The notes under the pieces are model-generated. The model made no database searches, had not been told where the DNA came from, and was given only the letters and a program-made list of their open reading frames with translations. Source: Spinacia oleracea (Eukaryota; Streptophyta; Magnoliopsida; Caryophyllales; Amaranthaceae). Taken from it: 64,000 nucleotides of DNA. This document shows, piece after piece, positions 12,001 through 23,335 of the stretch. A program made the position numbers and the translations under genes. How positions within the stretch are numbered: position 1 is the first letter of the stretch; the number at the start of each line of letters is the position of its first letter. Where the stretch lies: positions 33,595,449-33,659,448 of the forward strand of contig NC_079491.1 of the NCBI RefSeq assembly GCF_020520425.1. The letters are read 5' to 3'.

Positions 12001-13033
12001 ATACAAGAAGGTCAGTGGGAGCAAAATTGCTTTCCTAGTATTATATGTCGACGACATATTGCTTATCGGAAATGACATTCCTATGTTGAACTCTGTCAAG
12101 ATTTAGCTTGGGAAATGTTTTTCGATGAAGGATCTAGGAGAAGCACAGTACATATTGGGCATCAAGATTTACAGAGATAGATCTAAAAAGATGATTGGAC
12201 TTAGTCAAAGCACTTATATCAATAAGGTGCTTGATAGGTTCAAGATGGCGGACTCCAAGCGAGGCTACCTACCCATGTCTCATGGAATGACTCTAAGCAA
12301 GACTCAGTGCCCAAAAACACTTGATGAGCGTAGACGAATGAATGGGATTCCATATGCATCATTGATTGGTTCAATAATGTATGCTATGATATGTACACGC
12401 CCGGATGTTGCGTACGCACTCAGTGCTACGAGCAGATACCAGTCAGACCCAGGAGAGGCGCATTGGACTGCTGCCAAGAATATTCTGAAGTACCTGAAAA
12501 GGCGCAAAGATGACTTCCTGGTCTATGGTGGAGATGATGAATTAATTGTTAAAGGCTATACGGACGCAAGTTTCCAAACCGACAAAGATGATTTCAGATC
12601 ACAGTCTGGGTTTGTCTTCTGCCTCAACGGAGGAGCAGTAAGCTGGAAAAGTGCTAAGCAAAGCACCATTGCGGATTCTACAATTGAAGCGGAGTACATT
12701 GCTGCACATGAAGCAGCAAAGGAAGCTATATGGCTAAGGAAGTTCATAGGAGAACTTGGTGTAGTCCCCTCCATTAAAGGACCAATAGCCCTGTATTGTG
12801 ATAATAACGGAGCTATTGCACAGGCAAAAGAGCCTAGACACCACCAGAGAGTCAAGCATGTACTTCGTAGATTTCACCTTCTACGAGAGTTCGTTGAAAG
12901 AAAAGAAGTCGAGATAAGCAAAATTGGAACTGATGACAACATATCAGATCCATTAACTAAACCTCTGCCGCAGGCGAAGCACAACTCGCACACTGCAGCT
13001 ATGGGAATCAAGCATATTGGAGAATGGCTTTGA
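9046..13033 (+). pseudogene. Copia gag-pol polyprotein, broken in RT
   Basis: The likely start is MANNNQ at 9046; an upstream in-frame ATG at 9004 is less likely. Gag runs to a CCHC zinc knuckle (CLYCDGIDHYKREC, near 9816). The protease active site is DTGCGSH (near 9958). Then come the GAG-pre-integrase HxH/CxxC (10360-10470), the integrase core (HTDVCGP near 10540, DRGGEY near 10736), RT with YVDD at 12044-12055, and RNase H with TDAS and EAEY. Two lesions are visible: a frameshift near 11740-11750 (one frame ends at 11850, the other is open from 11744) and an in-frame TAG at 12104-12106 where the family has Trp. Everything else is open, so this is a recent pseudogene. It cannot make full RT-RNase H itself. 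Confidence 0.92.
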
Positions 13034-13897
13034 TGTCTCTGTTTAATGTTTTAAAGTTTTAGAGTTTAAATCTTTGTAAAACATTATTGGTTAATCATTC
13101 ACAATAAATGAAATGAATTCATTTTTCCATTTAATTTGTGGTTTATTAAATGATGAGTCCCTTCAATTTGACGATATATTCAAGATAGACTGTCAGGACC
13201 AGTCCTGTGACTAAGAAATGTCTATCAAGTGAACTTGAATGTCAAAGGTTGAAAATGGTCCCTAGTCGGAGTTTTCTATAAAATTGGACGCATAGAAAAC
13301 GTTAGACGATTAGAATGCAAGATGACTAGTAGTTCTGTTTCTTGAACTATGTGGACATGGCAATGTCATAATCATTTGCATAGATACTTACTTTGGGAAG
13401 ACTAGTATCGGACAAGACCTATGAAACTTTACTGTAAGAGATGAAAATCTGTCATAAGTAAATTTCATTAAATTATTAGACACTAAATCCTCAATACCTG
13501 AGTGATTTGAGATTACTTGTTTGAGAACTGGTTGCTTTGACGTTGACCAACCGTCGCACCGTAAAAGGAGGCTATAAAGGCAACACTCAGGTAATCACCT
13601 ATCAAACGAAGTCTAATCTCAAGATCGCAAGATTGGGATTGTCCTCCCATAAATCGGGATGAGATGCTTAAAAGTTGTACAAGGCCACTCGGAGAGCTAG
13701 AAACTGTGAAATGCATGGCCGTGCTCGGATGAATCATAGGCTATGATTATCTGTTTATTTGATCAGTTGAACTCTGAAACCGAGGAACACCTCTGGACAT
13801 AATAAGGATGACAACTCTTACCTTATGTTCAAGAGCAAGCATCGAGCGACAAAGGAATTAGGAAATGCACACTTGTCCCTAAGGACAAGTGGGAGAC
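13034..13897 (+). other. 3' untranslated region and polypurine tract of the Copia element
   Basis: Non-coding sequence between the pol stop and the 3' LTR. It ends with the purine-rich tract aaggacaagtgggagac at about 13881-13897, directly against the LTR, which fits the plus-strand primer. No extra ORF was recognised. Confidence 0.75.
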
Positions 13898-15340
13898 TGA
13901 AGGAAATAATGCCCTTGGTCCAAGTATGCATTCTATGATAAGTCTAATAAATGCGGTTCAGTATTAATTAACAAGTTAATAATTCAGTGAGATCAAGTGA
14001 GCTGAATGCCTAGCTAGAGGCCGCTTCAGTTCAAGTGGAATTAATGATATTAATCCACAGCTTACTCTTGACTGAACCCGTAGGGTCACACAAATAGTAC
14101 GTAAACGGATCAAGTATTTAATAGCATTAAATACTCCATCTATGAATATTCGGAACCGACGGATCTTGGTTTCAGTGGGAGCTAAGATCGTCACAGGCAA
14201 GGAATGAATACTCCGGAAACGATGATATTGCCGGAAACGGAAATATGGATCGTATCGGAAATATAAATATTATCCAAGTCGTAGATGTTGCCGGAAACGG
14301 AAACATGGTACGTGTCGGAAAATATTATCGGAAATGGAAATATTGCCAGAATCGGAAATATTGCCGGAAACGGAAATATTGTCAGAATCGGAAATATTAC
14401 CGGAATCGGAAAATAATTCCGGAAACGGAAATATTAAATATTTGTTCGAAACGGAAATTAATTCCGGAATCGGAAATATTAAATATTGTTCGTATCGGAA
14501 ATGAATTCCGGAATCGGAAAATTTAATCGGAAGCGCATCGTACGAATAAGCATCGGACGAGGCCTGCCGGACGAGGCCCAGCACGAAGCCAGGCCATCGC
14601 CCAGCAAGCCAAGCGCACCGCACAAACAGCCACGCCAGGCCCAGCGCAAGGCCAGGCCCAGCAGGCTGCGCGCAGCGCGCAGCGCGCACAGCGCGCACAG
14701 CACACGCAGCGCACAGCGCGCACAGCACGCGCAGCGCGCAGCGCGCGCGGGCGCTGAGTGGGCTGCTGCTCGCGCGCACGCATGGGGCCCATCGTGGCTG
14801 CCGTGCGTGTGTGTGCAAGTGTTTGTGTTCGTGCACGTTTCCTAAAACATGCAGAGTTCGGTTAATGATTAAATTCCTAATTCTATTTGATAAATTAATT
14901 AAATTAGAGTTCTTGTAGGATTCTAGGTTTAATTAATTTGTATCTGAATAGGATTTCGATTCCCTTTCCATACCGCTATAAATATGAGGCTAGGGCTCAC
15001 AATTTATAACACAAGTTTCAAAGTATTCAAAGTGAGTTTTTGAGAGAAAAATTCAGTCACACATTTGCCTATAAAGTGCCGAAAATAATAGTACCTTAAG
15101 GGCGATTCTAGTTGGTCAATCTTAAGGCGGATCCGGACGTGCTGTGGACTATCTACGGAGGGACGACACTTGGAGTCCTAAAGACTTGTTCTTGTTCGGT
15201 TCGGGCGCAGCTAGGGAAGGCACGCAACAAAGAGTATGCATCTAATCTATGCTAAATGATTATGTGTAAATAATATGTTTTCTTGGGTTTATGGTTTTTC
15301 CGCATGATTTATGAATTGTCATATGTATCATAACCTAACA
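13898..15340 (+). repeat. 3' LTR of the young Copia element
   Basis: 1443 bp, the same length as the 5' LTR with one difference visible by eye. The target duplication ACCTC follows immediately. Confidence 0.93.
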
Positions 15341-15345
15341 ACCTC

Positions 15346-15554
15346 GTGAGTAAAGCTAATTACAGAAATGTAACAATATTAAAGGAAATTTAGAGCTACG
15401 ACAAGCCACTATAGAGTCTAAACATAATAATTCCGAAAACATCCCCAAGCCACTATAGAGTCTATGCAAACACATTCTACACTCGTTATTTTTTACTTTT
15501 CTCCTATAAGCTTTGGCATCTTGCTGCACTTCAAGATCATGAGGAAGGTAACCT
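15346..15554. other. CACTA interior between the Copia element and the solo LTR
   Basis: About 200 bp of unassigned sequence separates the full Copia element from the inverted solo LTR. The phrase aagccactatagagtcta occurs twice (15402-15419 and 15447-15464). Confidence 0.4.
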
Positions 15555-17024
15555 TGTTAGGTTATGATACATATGACAATTCATAAATCATGCGGAAAAA
15601 CCATAAACCCAGGAAAACATATTATTTACACATAATCATTTAGCATAGTTTAGATGCATACTCTTTGTTGCGTGCCTTCCCTAGCTGCGCCCGAACCGAA
15701 CAAGAACAAGTCTTTAGGACTCCAAGTGTCGTCCCTCCGTAGATAGTCCACAGCACGTCCGGATCCGCCTTAAGATTGACCAACTAGAATCGCCCTTAAG
15801 GTACTATTATTTTCGGCACTTTATAGGCAAATGTGTGACTGAATTTTTCTCTCAAAAACTCACTTTGAATACTTTGAAACTTGTGTTATAAATTGTGAGC
15901 CCTAGCCTCATATTTATAGCGGTATGGAAAGGGAATCGAAATCCTATTCAGATACAAATTAATTAAACCTAGAATCCTATAAGAACTCTAATTTAATTAA
16001 TTTATCAAATAGAATTAGGAATTTAATCATTAACCGAACTCTGCATGTTTTAGGAAACGTGCACGAACACAAACACTTGCACACACACGCACGGCAGCCA
16101 CGATGGGCCCCATGCGTGCGCGCGAGCAGCAGCCCACTCAGCGCCCGCGCGCGCTGCGCGCTGCGCGTGCTGTGCGCGCTGTGCGCGCTGTGCGCTGCGC
16201 GTGCTGTGCGCGCTGTGCGCGCTGCGCGCGCTGTGCGCGCTGCGCGCTGCGCGCAGCCTGCTGGGCCTGGCCTTGCGCTGGGCCTGGCGTGGCTGTTTGT
16301 GCGGCGCGCTTGGCTTGCTGGGCGATGGCCTGGCTTCGTGCTGGGCCTCGTCCGGCAGGCCTCGTCCGATGCTTATTCGTACGATGCGCTTCCGATTAAA
16401 TTTTCCGATTCCGGAATTCATTTCCGATACGAACAATATTTAATATTTCCGATTCCGGAATTAATTTCCGTTTCGAACAAATATTTAATATTTCCGTTTC
16501 CGGAATTATTTTCCGATTCCGGTAATATTTCCGATTCTGACAATATTTCCGTTTCCGGCAATATTTCCGATTCTGGCAATATTTCCATTTCCGATAATAT
16601 TTTCCGACACGTACCATGTTTCCGTTTCCGGCAACATCTACGACTTGGATAATATTTATATTTCCGATACGATCCATATTTCCGTTTCCGGCAATATCAT
16701 CGTTTCCGGAGTATTCATTCCTTGCCTGTGACGATCTTAGCTCCCACTGAAACCAAGATCCGTCGGTTCCGAATATTCATAGATGGAGTATTTAATGCCA
16801 TTAAATACTTGATCCGTTTACGTACTATTTGTGTGACCCTACAGGTTCAGTCAAGAGTAAGCTGTGGATTAATATCATTAATTCCACTTGAACTGAAGCG
16901 GCCTCTAGCTAGGCATTCAGCTCACTTGATCTCACTGAATTATTAACTTGTTAATTAATACTGAACCGCATTTATTAGACTTAACATAGAATGCATACTT
17001 GGACCAAGGGCATTATTTCCTTCA
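15555..17024 (-). mobile_element. Solo LTR of the same Copia family, inverted
   Basis: 1470 bp from TGTTAGGTTATGA to CATTATTTCCTTCA, the reverse complement of the LTR at 4800-6242. It is flanked by a perfect 5-bp duplication AACCT (15550-15554 and 17025-17029), so it is an independent insertion reduced by LTR-LTR recombination and not part of the neighbouring element. The extra 27 bp lie mainly in the GCGCTGTGCGC tract. Confidence 0.93.
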
Positions 17025-17029
17025 AACCT

Positions 17030-18187
17030 CTTACAAGCTTAAGAACCTGCAAAATCTTAGGCCAGAAAAAGAACAACGAAGGAATATATCCTCTATATTC
17101 TCCATGAGTTTGAATACTCCACTACATCATTCTATCTTTGGTAGAAAAGTTGTGCAGGATAGTCAACGATTTGACAAAAATTCCTTTAGGGCTAGCCAGT
17201 TTATTACAGAAGATTTTTTGTATTGAACAAAAGTAACAGGAACATGCAACTTTTGTATAGCTTCCTGATGGAGAACTTGTCGTCCTGAACACAACCTTGG
17301 AAAATAAATCAAACCATTTGGTACAGCCATACTGGCATTGTCCAAATGTCATCAAACCTGATATTATAAGAATGATGTCACCCTATTCAAACCTTGTTTA
17401 ATTGCCACAGCCTATAGCTGCTTCATTCCAAACAGATAGATCTAACAGATCCCAACCTCCTGGACTTCTTTAGACTCAGGAAGACAATGTTGATCCCTAG
17501 CCACCAAAGCTCTCTTGGACTGATCAGTAGTGGGACAAGTCTGACAAAATCTCTGAACTTCTTTTAGCACCTTAGGAGTAGAAAGATCTGGCTCTCATAT
17601 CTAATGGTAGGCTTACAGTTTATAGAAGGCCACATATGTAAATACTGCTTTTGTCCGTCCAATTCAAGTCCCTTTTATGCTTTAGAGTTTAGAGAACTTC
17701 ATGAAGCTGAAAATTACCTCCTCACGGAAACATTATTACCACTACAGAAAATTATCCGATTATTCATAAACAAATGAATTAGTAATCTGCTTGAAAATAG
17801 TAATCTGCAGTTTTTCACGCATAGTATGAAAATAAAATATCAGGATTCTCACTCATTTCAATCTTAAATCTGGATAGAAAATCAATTCCAAGAGCAAACA
17901 GAAAAGGGATCCCCACGTCTAAGACCCTTTTTGGCTTGAAAGAAAACACTAGGGTTTTCATTCACCATTCAAAAGTATTCACCATAAAAATCCACCATTC
18001 AAAACAGAAAAAGTTCAAAACTTTACCAACAAAAAACACAATAAAACAAAACCAGATCAATAACAACAAACCCAGATCCAAAAAACCAATACCCACTTAA
18101 CAAAAGTGAAGAACAAACAAATCCCATATCATAAAAACAGCTAAATCAATTAAAATCAACAGATCTAGACCCAAAAAGTTTACAGAC
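17030..18187. other. CACTA interior between the solo LTR and the exon fragment
   Basis: No gene recognised. The minus strand directly beyond the exon donor at 18186-18187 (about 17800-18187) is AT-rich and intron-like. Minus-strand open stretches at 17122-17355 and near 17500-17600 were not identified. Confidence 0.35.
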
Positions 18188-18337
18188 CTTGACCGAGGCG
18201 GCGCCATGAGGACGAAGATTGTCAGAGGCAGCAGCAGCATAAGTCGATGAAGAAGAAGAATCGAATCGGGGTCCGAGAAATCGAGGGCCTCGATTGCTTC
18301 CACCACCACCAGGTCTTAAGCTAATTGCGGTCTGGTC
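18188..18337 (-). pseudogene. Captured exon resembling the N-terminus of eIF(iso)4G
   Basis: The minus-strand translation from 18337 is a 50-codon open stretch starting DQTAISLRPGGGG, passing through RGPRFLGPRF, a Ser run and LRPHG, and ending VK exactly at a splice donor (AAG then GTCTGT at 18187-18182). The order SLRPGGG, FLGPRF, Ser-rich, LRPHG is what I recall for the N-terminal region of plant translation initiation factor eIF(iso)4G. No MIF4G core was found nearby, so this is a gene fragment inside a CACTA transposon. A possible initiating ATGCAAACA lies upstream (near 18450-18458) before sequence that could be an intron. The identity is from memory of the family and should be tested. 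Confidence 0.55.
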
Positions 18338-19372
18338 AGCCGGCCTAACAGCTAGCTACTCGAAACGCGAAACTGGGAGATAAAATTAGGGTTGGAAGAA
18401 TGTCAAAAAATAAAAATCCGGACCATTATCATAAGATATGAATCACAGTGTTTGCATCCAATAAATTTGATTAAGAAAACCGCACTTCAAATCTGAAAGA
18501 GAAAGGGAGAAGTTTCTTCTGGTTATGAAGAGAGAAAACAAAGGAGGAGAGAGAAACCTATGAATGATTTTGATTTTTGCTGAAACTATTTGGTTACTCA
18601 AATTTACTGATTTGGTTATGCGCTCAAGTTTTTGGTGTTTTGGTTGATGGCGCAAAATGAAAATTTCAGTCTCTCTCTGACTTTTTGTTTGGCGCTCACA
18701 TGAATAAGGTTTTTCCTTTTCTTTTTTCACTGTTTTTGCCCAACTATAACAGATAATATTATTTTAATGCTAATATATTATTTTAATAATTTAATGCTAT
18801 ACCCAATATATAGATTTAGAAAACCTCCCATTTTGGTAAGAATATGTTGGAGTATGCAGTTTTTTAAGGGGTTTGACTTGTAAATTTAGTATTTAATTAT
18901 TTGTTATTGTTACTTTATACTTTATAGTAATATTTTGTGTTAGCTATAGTCTTGGTTTGACTCACAAATTCTACCCGAAAAATAATTTTCTTTTGAAATT
19001 TATACTTCCTTTGGGTTTTTTAAGTACCCAATTATTGTAGTCTCATGTTTATATGATCGATAAAAAGAGGTAGTAAAATAATGGACAATAATGGGTAACG
19101 TAAGATATATGATAGAAATGTGTAATTATTATGATAAAAGGAGTAACACGGTGAAATATATATACAAAGTACTAAAAATAGAACAAAGTTTAAGTAGGTA
19201 GAACAAAGAAATCAAACCCCTTCTTAAAAGGTGATTAAATAGGAGGTGATATTTATCCTCATTTCTTACTTTAATGAAATAAATTGATCACATGAATCAA
19301 TTGTCATTTCACTTAAAAAATTAGGATAAACAATAATATATTAGGTTATTTAGCAAACGATATACTTCCCGC
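18338..19372. other. CACTA interior, right part
   Basis: Beyond the exon fragment comes a CT/GA-rich stretch (18480-18730) that could be a captured 5' untranslated region, then AT-rich sequence. No gene was recognised; the 95-codon minus-strand frame at 18443-18730 has no domain. Confidence 0.35.
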
Positions 19373-19374
19373 CG

Positions 19375-19610
19375 TTCATAAATACTCGCAATGTTTGTCA
19401 CTTAATTTCACGCATGTCAATGCACATTTTAGATCGTCAATATCTTAAATTTTCTTCAAACAAAAATTATAAAAAGTTGATCTTTTGAAAATATGTATTG
19501 AGACGAATCTAACCAGATCTCGCATGACTATGTTTCATACAATAGTCAAAGTGGAATATACGAATAGTGTCAAAATATCAAACGTTGCGAATATTTATGA
19601 ACAGAGGAAA
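19375..19610. mobile_element. Stowaway-like MITE
   Basis: About 236 bp with terminal inverted repeats. The left end is cttcccgccgttcataaa and the right end is its imperfect reverse complement (tttatgaacagaggaaa). TA lies at 19373-19374 and 19611-19612. The termini are related to the Stowaway CTCCCTCCGT consensus. Confidence 0.65.
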
Positions 19611-19612
19611 TA

Positions 19613-20252
19613 TTAGTTTAAGATATCTTCCTTAAGTATAAAAAATATTATCTTGGTCTTAGATATTAAACAAAGAGTTTACCGAATGGAGGAATTACTT
19701 GTGAATACTTACATATTAAAGAATTTAAAAAGAAATTAACTTATATATTCTGATGGTTTTATATATAAATCAACTTTTTTTACCAAGTAATATTTTCAAA
19801 TTAATTACACATGCTGATTAAATAGTTATGTTCAATAATCATAATCAAACAACTAGTTATACTTTCTAATCAAATAATCTCTACATTCCATAATGTTCCT
19901 CACTTTTTTATAATATGTGGTCTCCAATGTACTACTTTGAACATTGATAGTTTTAATTTTACATTAGTAAAAATTATAAAAAAAATATTGAAAATTTAGA
20001 AAATTTACATTGAAATAATTCCAATGAGATCCCACAAATTAATTTTCTATTATTTATACTAATAATTAAAAAAAATTAATTTGACCATTTATGAATTAAT
20101 AATAATTAAACATGAGAATCATTATATTATGGAATGGAGGTTACATTTTATCAATATATAGTCATGTTTCTTAATGATAATATGATTAGTACGTAGTCTT
20201 ATGCACAAGCGATCTCATAGGAAAACTACTTTAAAGAATTTAATTAAGGAGT

Positions 20253-20329
<77 letters not shown>

Positions 20330-20488
20330 GTGAGTATATATAGATGTTTGAAAATTACTCTCTCTGTATTTAATTAAAAGATACAGTTTGACCGACACGT
20401 AGTTATAGCTCGGAGAGCGAGTTGAATTTATTAAAATAAGATGAAATTGATATAGTAGGTACGTGAATTTCTTTTAATTTCTTTCCAA
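19613..20488. other. AT-rich non-coding interior with a TA microsatellite
   Basis: No gene seen. It contains the TA dinucleotide run listed separately and ends at the probable Helitron. Confidence 0.4.
20256..20324. repeat. (AT)n microsatellite
   Basis: About 34 uninterrupted AT dinucleotides. Confidence 0.97.
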
Positions 20489-21198
20489 CTAGTTTGTGCC
20501 CGTGCTATTGCACGGATACCTATAAAAATACCCCTTTACTGGATTCCTGGATCCGTCCCTCTTTTACAACTATTTTTCAATAACATGAATGAATCAAATG
20601 AATGGAGAATGAATTATAATCCTCTAAATGAATAACTTATTTGAAAATATTTGAAAAAACATATAGAAACTTATTTGGCCTAATAATACGCAAGTCCACC
20701 TGTTGGACCAACCAAACACTCAGGCAAAGGTGTGGTATACCTCTTCTTATCACTGCAATAGGAGTATGTCAGTTATTGCCTCCTAAACTCCTCATAGTCT
20801 CGTAATCCTTCAAGTGTTATTTCACCGCAACCTGATGGAATTTGTATTGGGTCGAATGCACACCCAAGAGTCACAACGCCGGTCAATTCGGCCACAAACG
20901 GATCATATCCGTGGTTGATATTATACCGGCCTCATCGGTAGCCCAATCCGATCCATCCCATATAGTACCAATCAACGACATGCATGGGCTTAGACGGTTA
21001 ATCCCCAAACAACAAAATTTCATCTAAAAAAAAAAAAAAGCAATTCGATTGATAGAGAACATATATGGTTCTGAACCTTCTGAAATCAAAACCCTAGAAA
21101 CTGCATGCAGCTTGCCCCCTATGGAAATGTCGAATGTGCACTCTTCTTGTGTTGCCGTGAACCATGGTACAAAAGGGCAAATAAAGCTTTTACAAATT

Positions 21199-21291
<93 letters not shown>

Positions 21292-21494
21292 TGTACCATA
21301 AATTTAGGTGGTTTTTGTTTTTACTTAAGTTTTATTTGGGAAGTTATTAAATGGGAGTTTGTTTCTTCAATTTTTAAATTTTGTGATGGTTGTTTCGGAG
21401 GGATTTAAGTACTTTTGGCGGAAGTGTATAGAATTGCTTCATTGGAGATTTGGAGGCCTCACATAAGCCAATGACTTTTTTATTATTATATAGA
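20489..21494 (-). mobile_element. Probable non-autonomous Helitron
   Basis: Read on the minus strand, the 3' end at 20489 has the hairpin ccgtgcaatagcacgg followed about 9 nt later by CTAG, with T as the next base. This is the usual Helitron 3' end (hairpin then CTRR, inserted before T). The candidate 5' end, TCTATATAATAATA at 21494, also fits Helitron starts, but the base before it is T rather than A. There is no Rep/helicase. The 5' boundary is therefore less certain than the 3' end. Confidence 0.55.
21202..21288. repeat. (GA)n microsatellite
   Basis: About 43 GA dinucleotides. The open frames through it (ER or SL repeats) are not genes. Confidence 0.97.
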
Positions 21495-21834
21495 ATATGT
21501 AAGAAAAAATGTAATCATGTGGGTATTGTTTATTTCGTCTCGGCCAGTATTTTAAAAATATCAAAAATGTATATTTTTTCCTAACATGTAATTAGAGATG
21601 TTAACGCTACAAAATGTGCATTGGCAAGTGTACGTGCCCAAAGAAATGAAAAACTTTCAGGAACGTAACAAAGGAAGTACAAGATTACATATATTTAACT
21701 TGTCGTGTCATACGTGAATATATAGTTTGGTTAAATTCGTGTTTGTATTGATTTTATACGTACGTACAAGCACACTCATGTCTTATTTCAATCGAAAAAT
21801 TATAGTCAATATTATCTTCGTAGTGGAATAGGGA

Positions 21835-22318
21835 CCATAAGTTATTCAGTGTTTAATTAGTGACTGAAATTTAGTTGGTAATAAAATTGCGACTGGAATT
21901 TGTGACAGAGCATTAACTGTAACTAATAAGTGACAGAAAATTAGCTAGTCCTTGTTTTGTGACTAACGCATTGCGACTGAAATCGTGTCTGTCGCTATAT
22001 GGGGATTGAAATTGTTTTATATCAAAATAGTGACTAAAAAGTATTTCTGTAACTATTTAGTGACTGAAATTTGTGACTGAAATTTTGTTGGTAATTAAAT
22101 AGTGACTAAAATTATTTCAGTAAATAATTAGTGACCAACGTATGCTTGGTAGGTAATTTGTTACAGATTGTTGTGACTGAATGATAATCCGAAGCTAAAT
22201 AGGGACCGAAAATACTTCCGTACCAAAGTGGCGACTGACACTTGACTAGTAGTAATATAGCAACCGATATTTGTACGGTTACAAAAATCCGTCGCTAAAT
22301 GGTCATTTTCTTGTAGTG
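21835..22318. repeat. Right subterminal repeat region of the CACTA element
   Basis: Dense copies of agtgactgaaatt, tgtgactgaa and ccgtcgctaaatgg motifs, partly inverted relative to the left region, ending with the terminal inverted repeat. Confidence 0.75.
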
Positions 22319-22321
22319 AAT

Positions 22322-22491
22322 ATTTCTTAAAACCAGAGATAGCGGAAGAGTCATTACCAGAAATTATCAAATCGTCGACATAAACAAGAACATTAAGTTG
22401 TATGTTGTCTTGTCGGAGAGTAAACAAGGAGTAATCTGAATAAAATTGGAGGAAATCATATTTCATCAAAGATGCCGCTAACTTAGCAAAC
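22322..22491 (-). pseudogene. Copia reverse-transcriptase fragment, upstream part
   Basis: The minus-strand translation contains FAKLAASLMKYDF, then LNVLVYVDDLIISGND, the RT catalytic YVDD box, and stops at the CACTA target site. It is the 5' partner of 2745-3059. On its right side it is cut by another LTR at 22492. Confidence 0.85.
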
Positions 22492-23335
22492 TGTGAGGGG
22501 GGTCGAAAAACACGACGGGTCGCCTCTTAGGAAGAGTGTACGGCCCGCACGACTTTTTCCCTCTAGATGTGGCAATCATATTAAGTAAATAGGAACTAAC
22601 TGTGGGTTTTAGCCTCTTTTTACTAGTCTTTAAGGGTCGCCATTCAATTTTAAAAAACTGACAAAACCCATATATCGTGATATGCCTGTAGTGCAAACAT
22701 ATTTGATTCACGAAGGCCATAGATTCCCTTGTGATCCCTGCTATGGAGATCTCTCAACGTACATCCAGCGGAGCAAATATTGAGAATTCGGGGAACGTTT
22801 ACTAATACGGTGAGTGCCCAACATTAGTCCACGCGGCACGGTCCTCACTAGCTCAATTGTGACGATGATGGGACATGCGCTATGCTACATCACTACTCTT
22901 CATTGATTTTAATGCACGGGTATTACTAAGCAGATGTCAAAACCCTGATTTAGATTGATTAAAGGGGCTTAAGAATAAACCGGTTTGTCCAAGAGTTATC
23001 TGATTTAGGCGTTGGCAATGTAACAGATTAAAGTTAGCAGATTTATATGGTCGGGAAAGCAATAAAAATATAGATTCACGTTACAGCAAAGCGTAGACTT
23101 TACTGCGGTTCTCAGGAACACCTACCACTTGACTTTGCTACCTTTCCGTTTGGTTTTAGAACTTTTCGATGACTGACTAACTATGGGACGGGATTCTTCC
23201 AGAGTTTTGAGTATTTTAGGCTTAAGGACTGTGTTTAGGTTTCAGCAGCACTTCGACAGTATTTAGCAAGCAGGCGATCGTGCGGGCAGGGTCTGCTTAA
23301 CAATGTGTTAAAACGGAAGACGCACGAATACGAGA
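22492..23335 (-). mobile_element. Decayed Gypsy-type LTR, inverted and truncated
   Basis: It starts TGTGAGGGGGGTCGAAAAA, the reverse complement of the end of the solo LTR at 43055-44511 (tttttcgaccccctcaca). It keeps partial similarity to that LTR, for example gggtcgccattcaattttaa and the region around ggttctcag...ccacttgactttgct. The expected far terminus (GGTGTCTACA) was not found, so the right boundary is approximate. Confidence 0.6.

Larger units (their letters stand above)
4800..15340 (+). mobile_element. Ty1/Copia LTR retrotransposon, young, 10.54 kb
   Basis: Two 1443-bp LTRs (4800-6242 and 13898-15340) both begin TGAAGGAAAT and end TAACCTAACA. A perfect 5-bp target duplication ACCTC lies at 4795-4799 and 15341-15345. 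The primer binding site follows the 5' LTR, a purine-rich tract precedes the 3' LTR, and the domain order gag-PR-IN-RT-RH is Copia-type. By eye the LTRs differ at one position (about 5506: a in the 5' copy, g in the 3' copy), so insertion was recent. Pol is nevertheless broken. The element lies inside the CACTA transposon. Confidence 0.95.
3060..22318. mobile_element. CACTA (En/Spm) DNA transposon, 19.26 kb with nested insertions
   Basis: The left terminus begins CACTACAAGAAAATGACC and the right terminus ends with its reverse complement (ggtcattttcttgtagtg). The element is flanked by a perfect 3-bp duplication AAT (3057-3059 and 22319-22321), as expected for CACTA. Subterminal regions rich in short CGACGGA/GTCGCTAAA motifs lie at both ends. 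No transposase was recognised inside, so it is probably non-autonomous. Removing the nested Copia, the solo LTR and their duplications leaves about 7.2 kb. It also carries eIF(iso)4G-like exon fragments, a MITE and a probable Helitron. It sits inside an old Copia RT gene. Confidence 0.9.

Noticed and set aside
17122..17355. Cys-rich minus-strand frame considered as a zinc finger
   Set aside because: Cysteine spacing fits no finger I recognise, and an overlapping frame is equally open.
21024..21408. Frames of ER or SL repeats
   Set aside because: Translation of the GA microsatellite.
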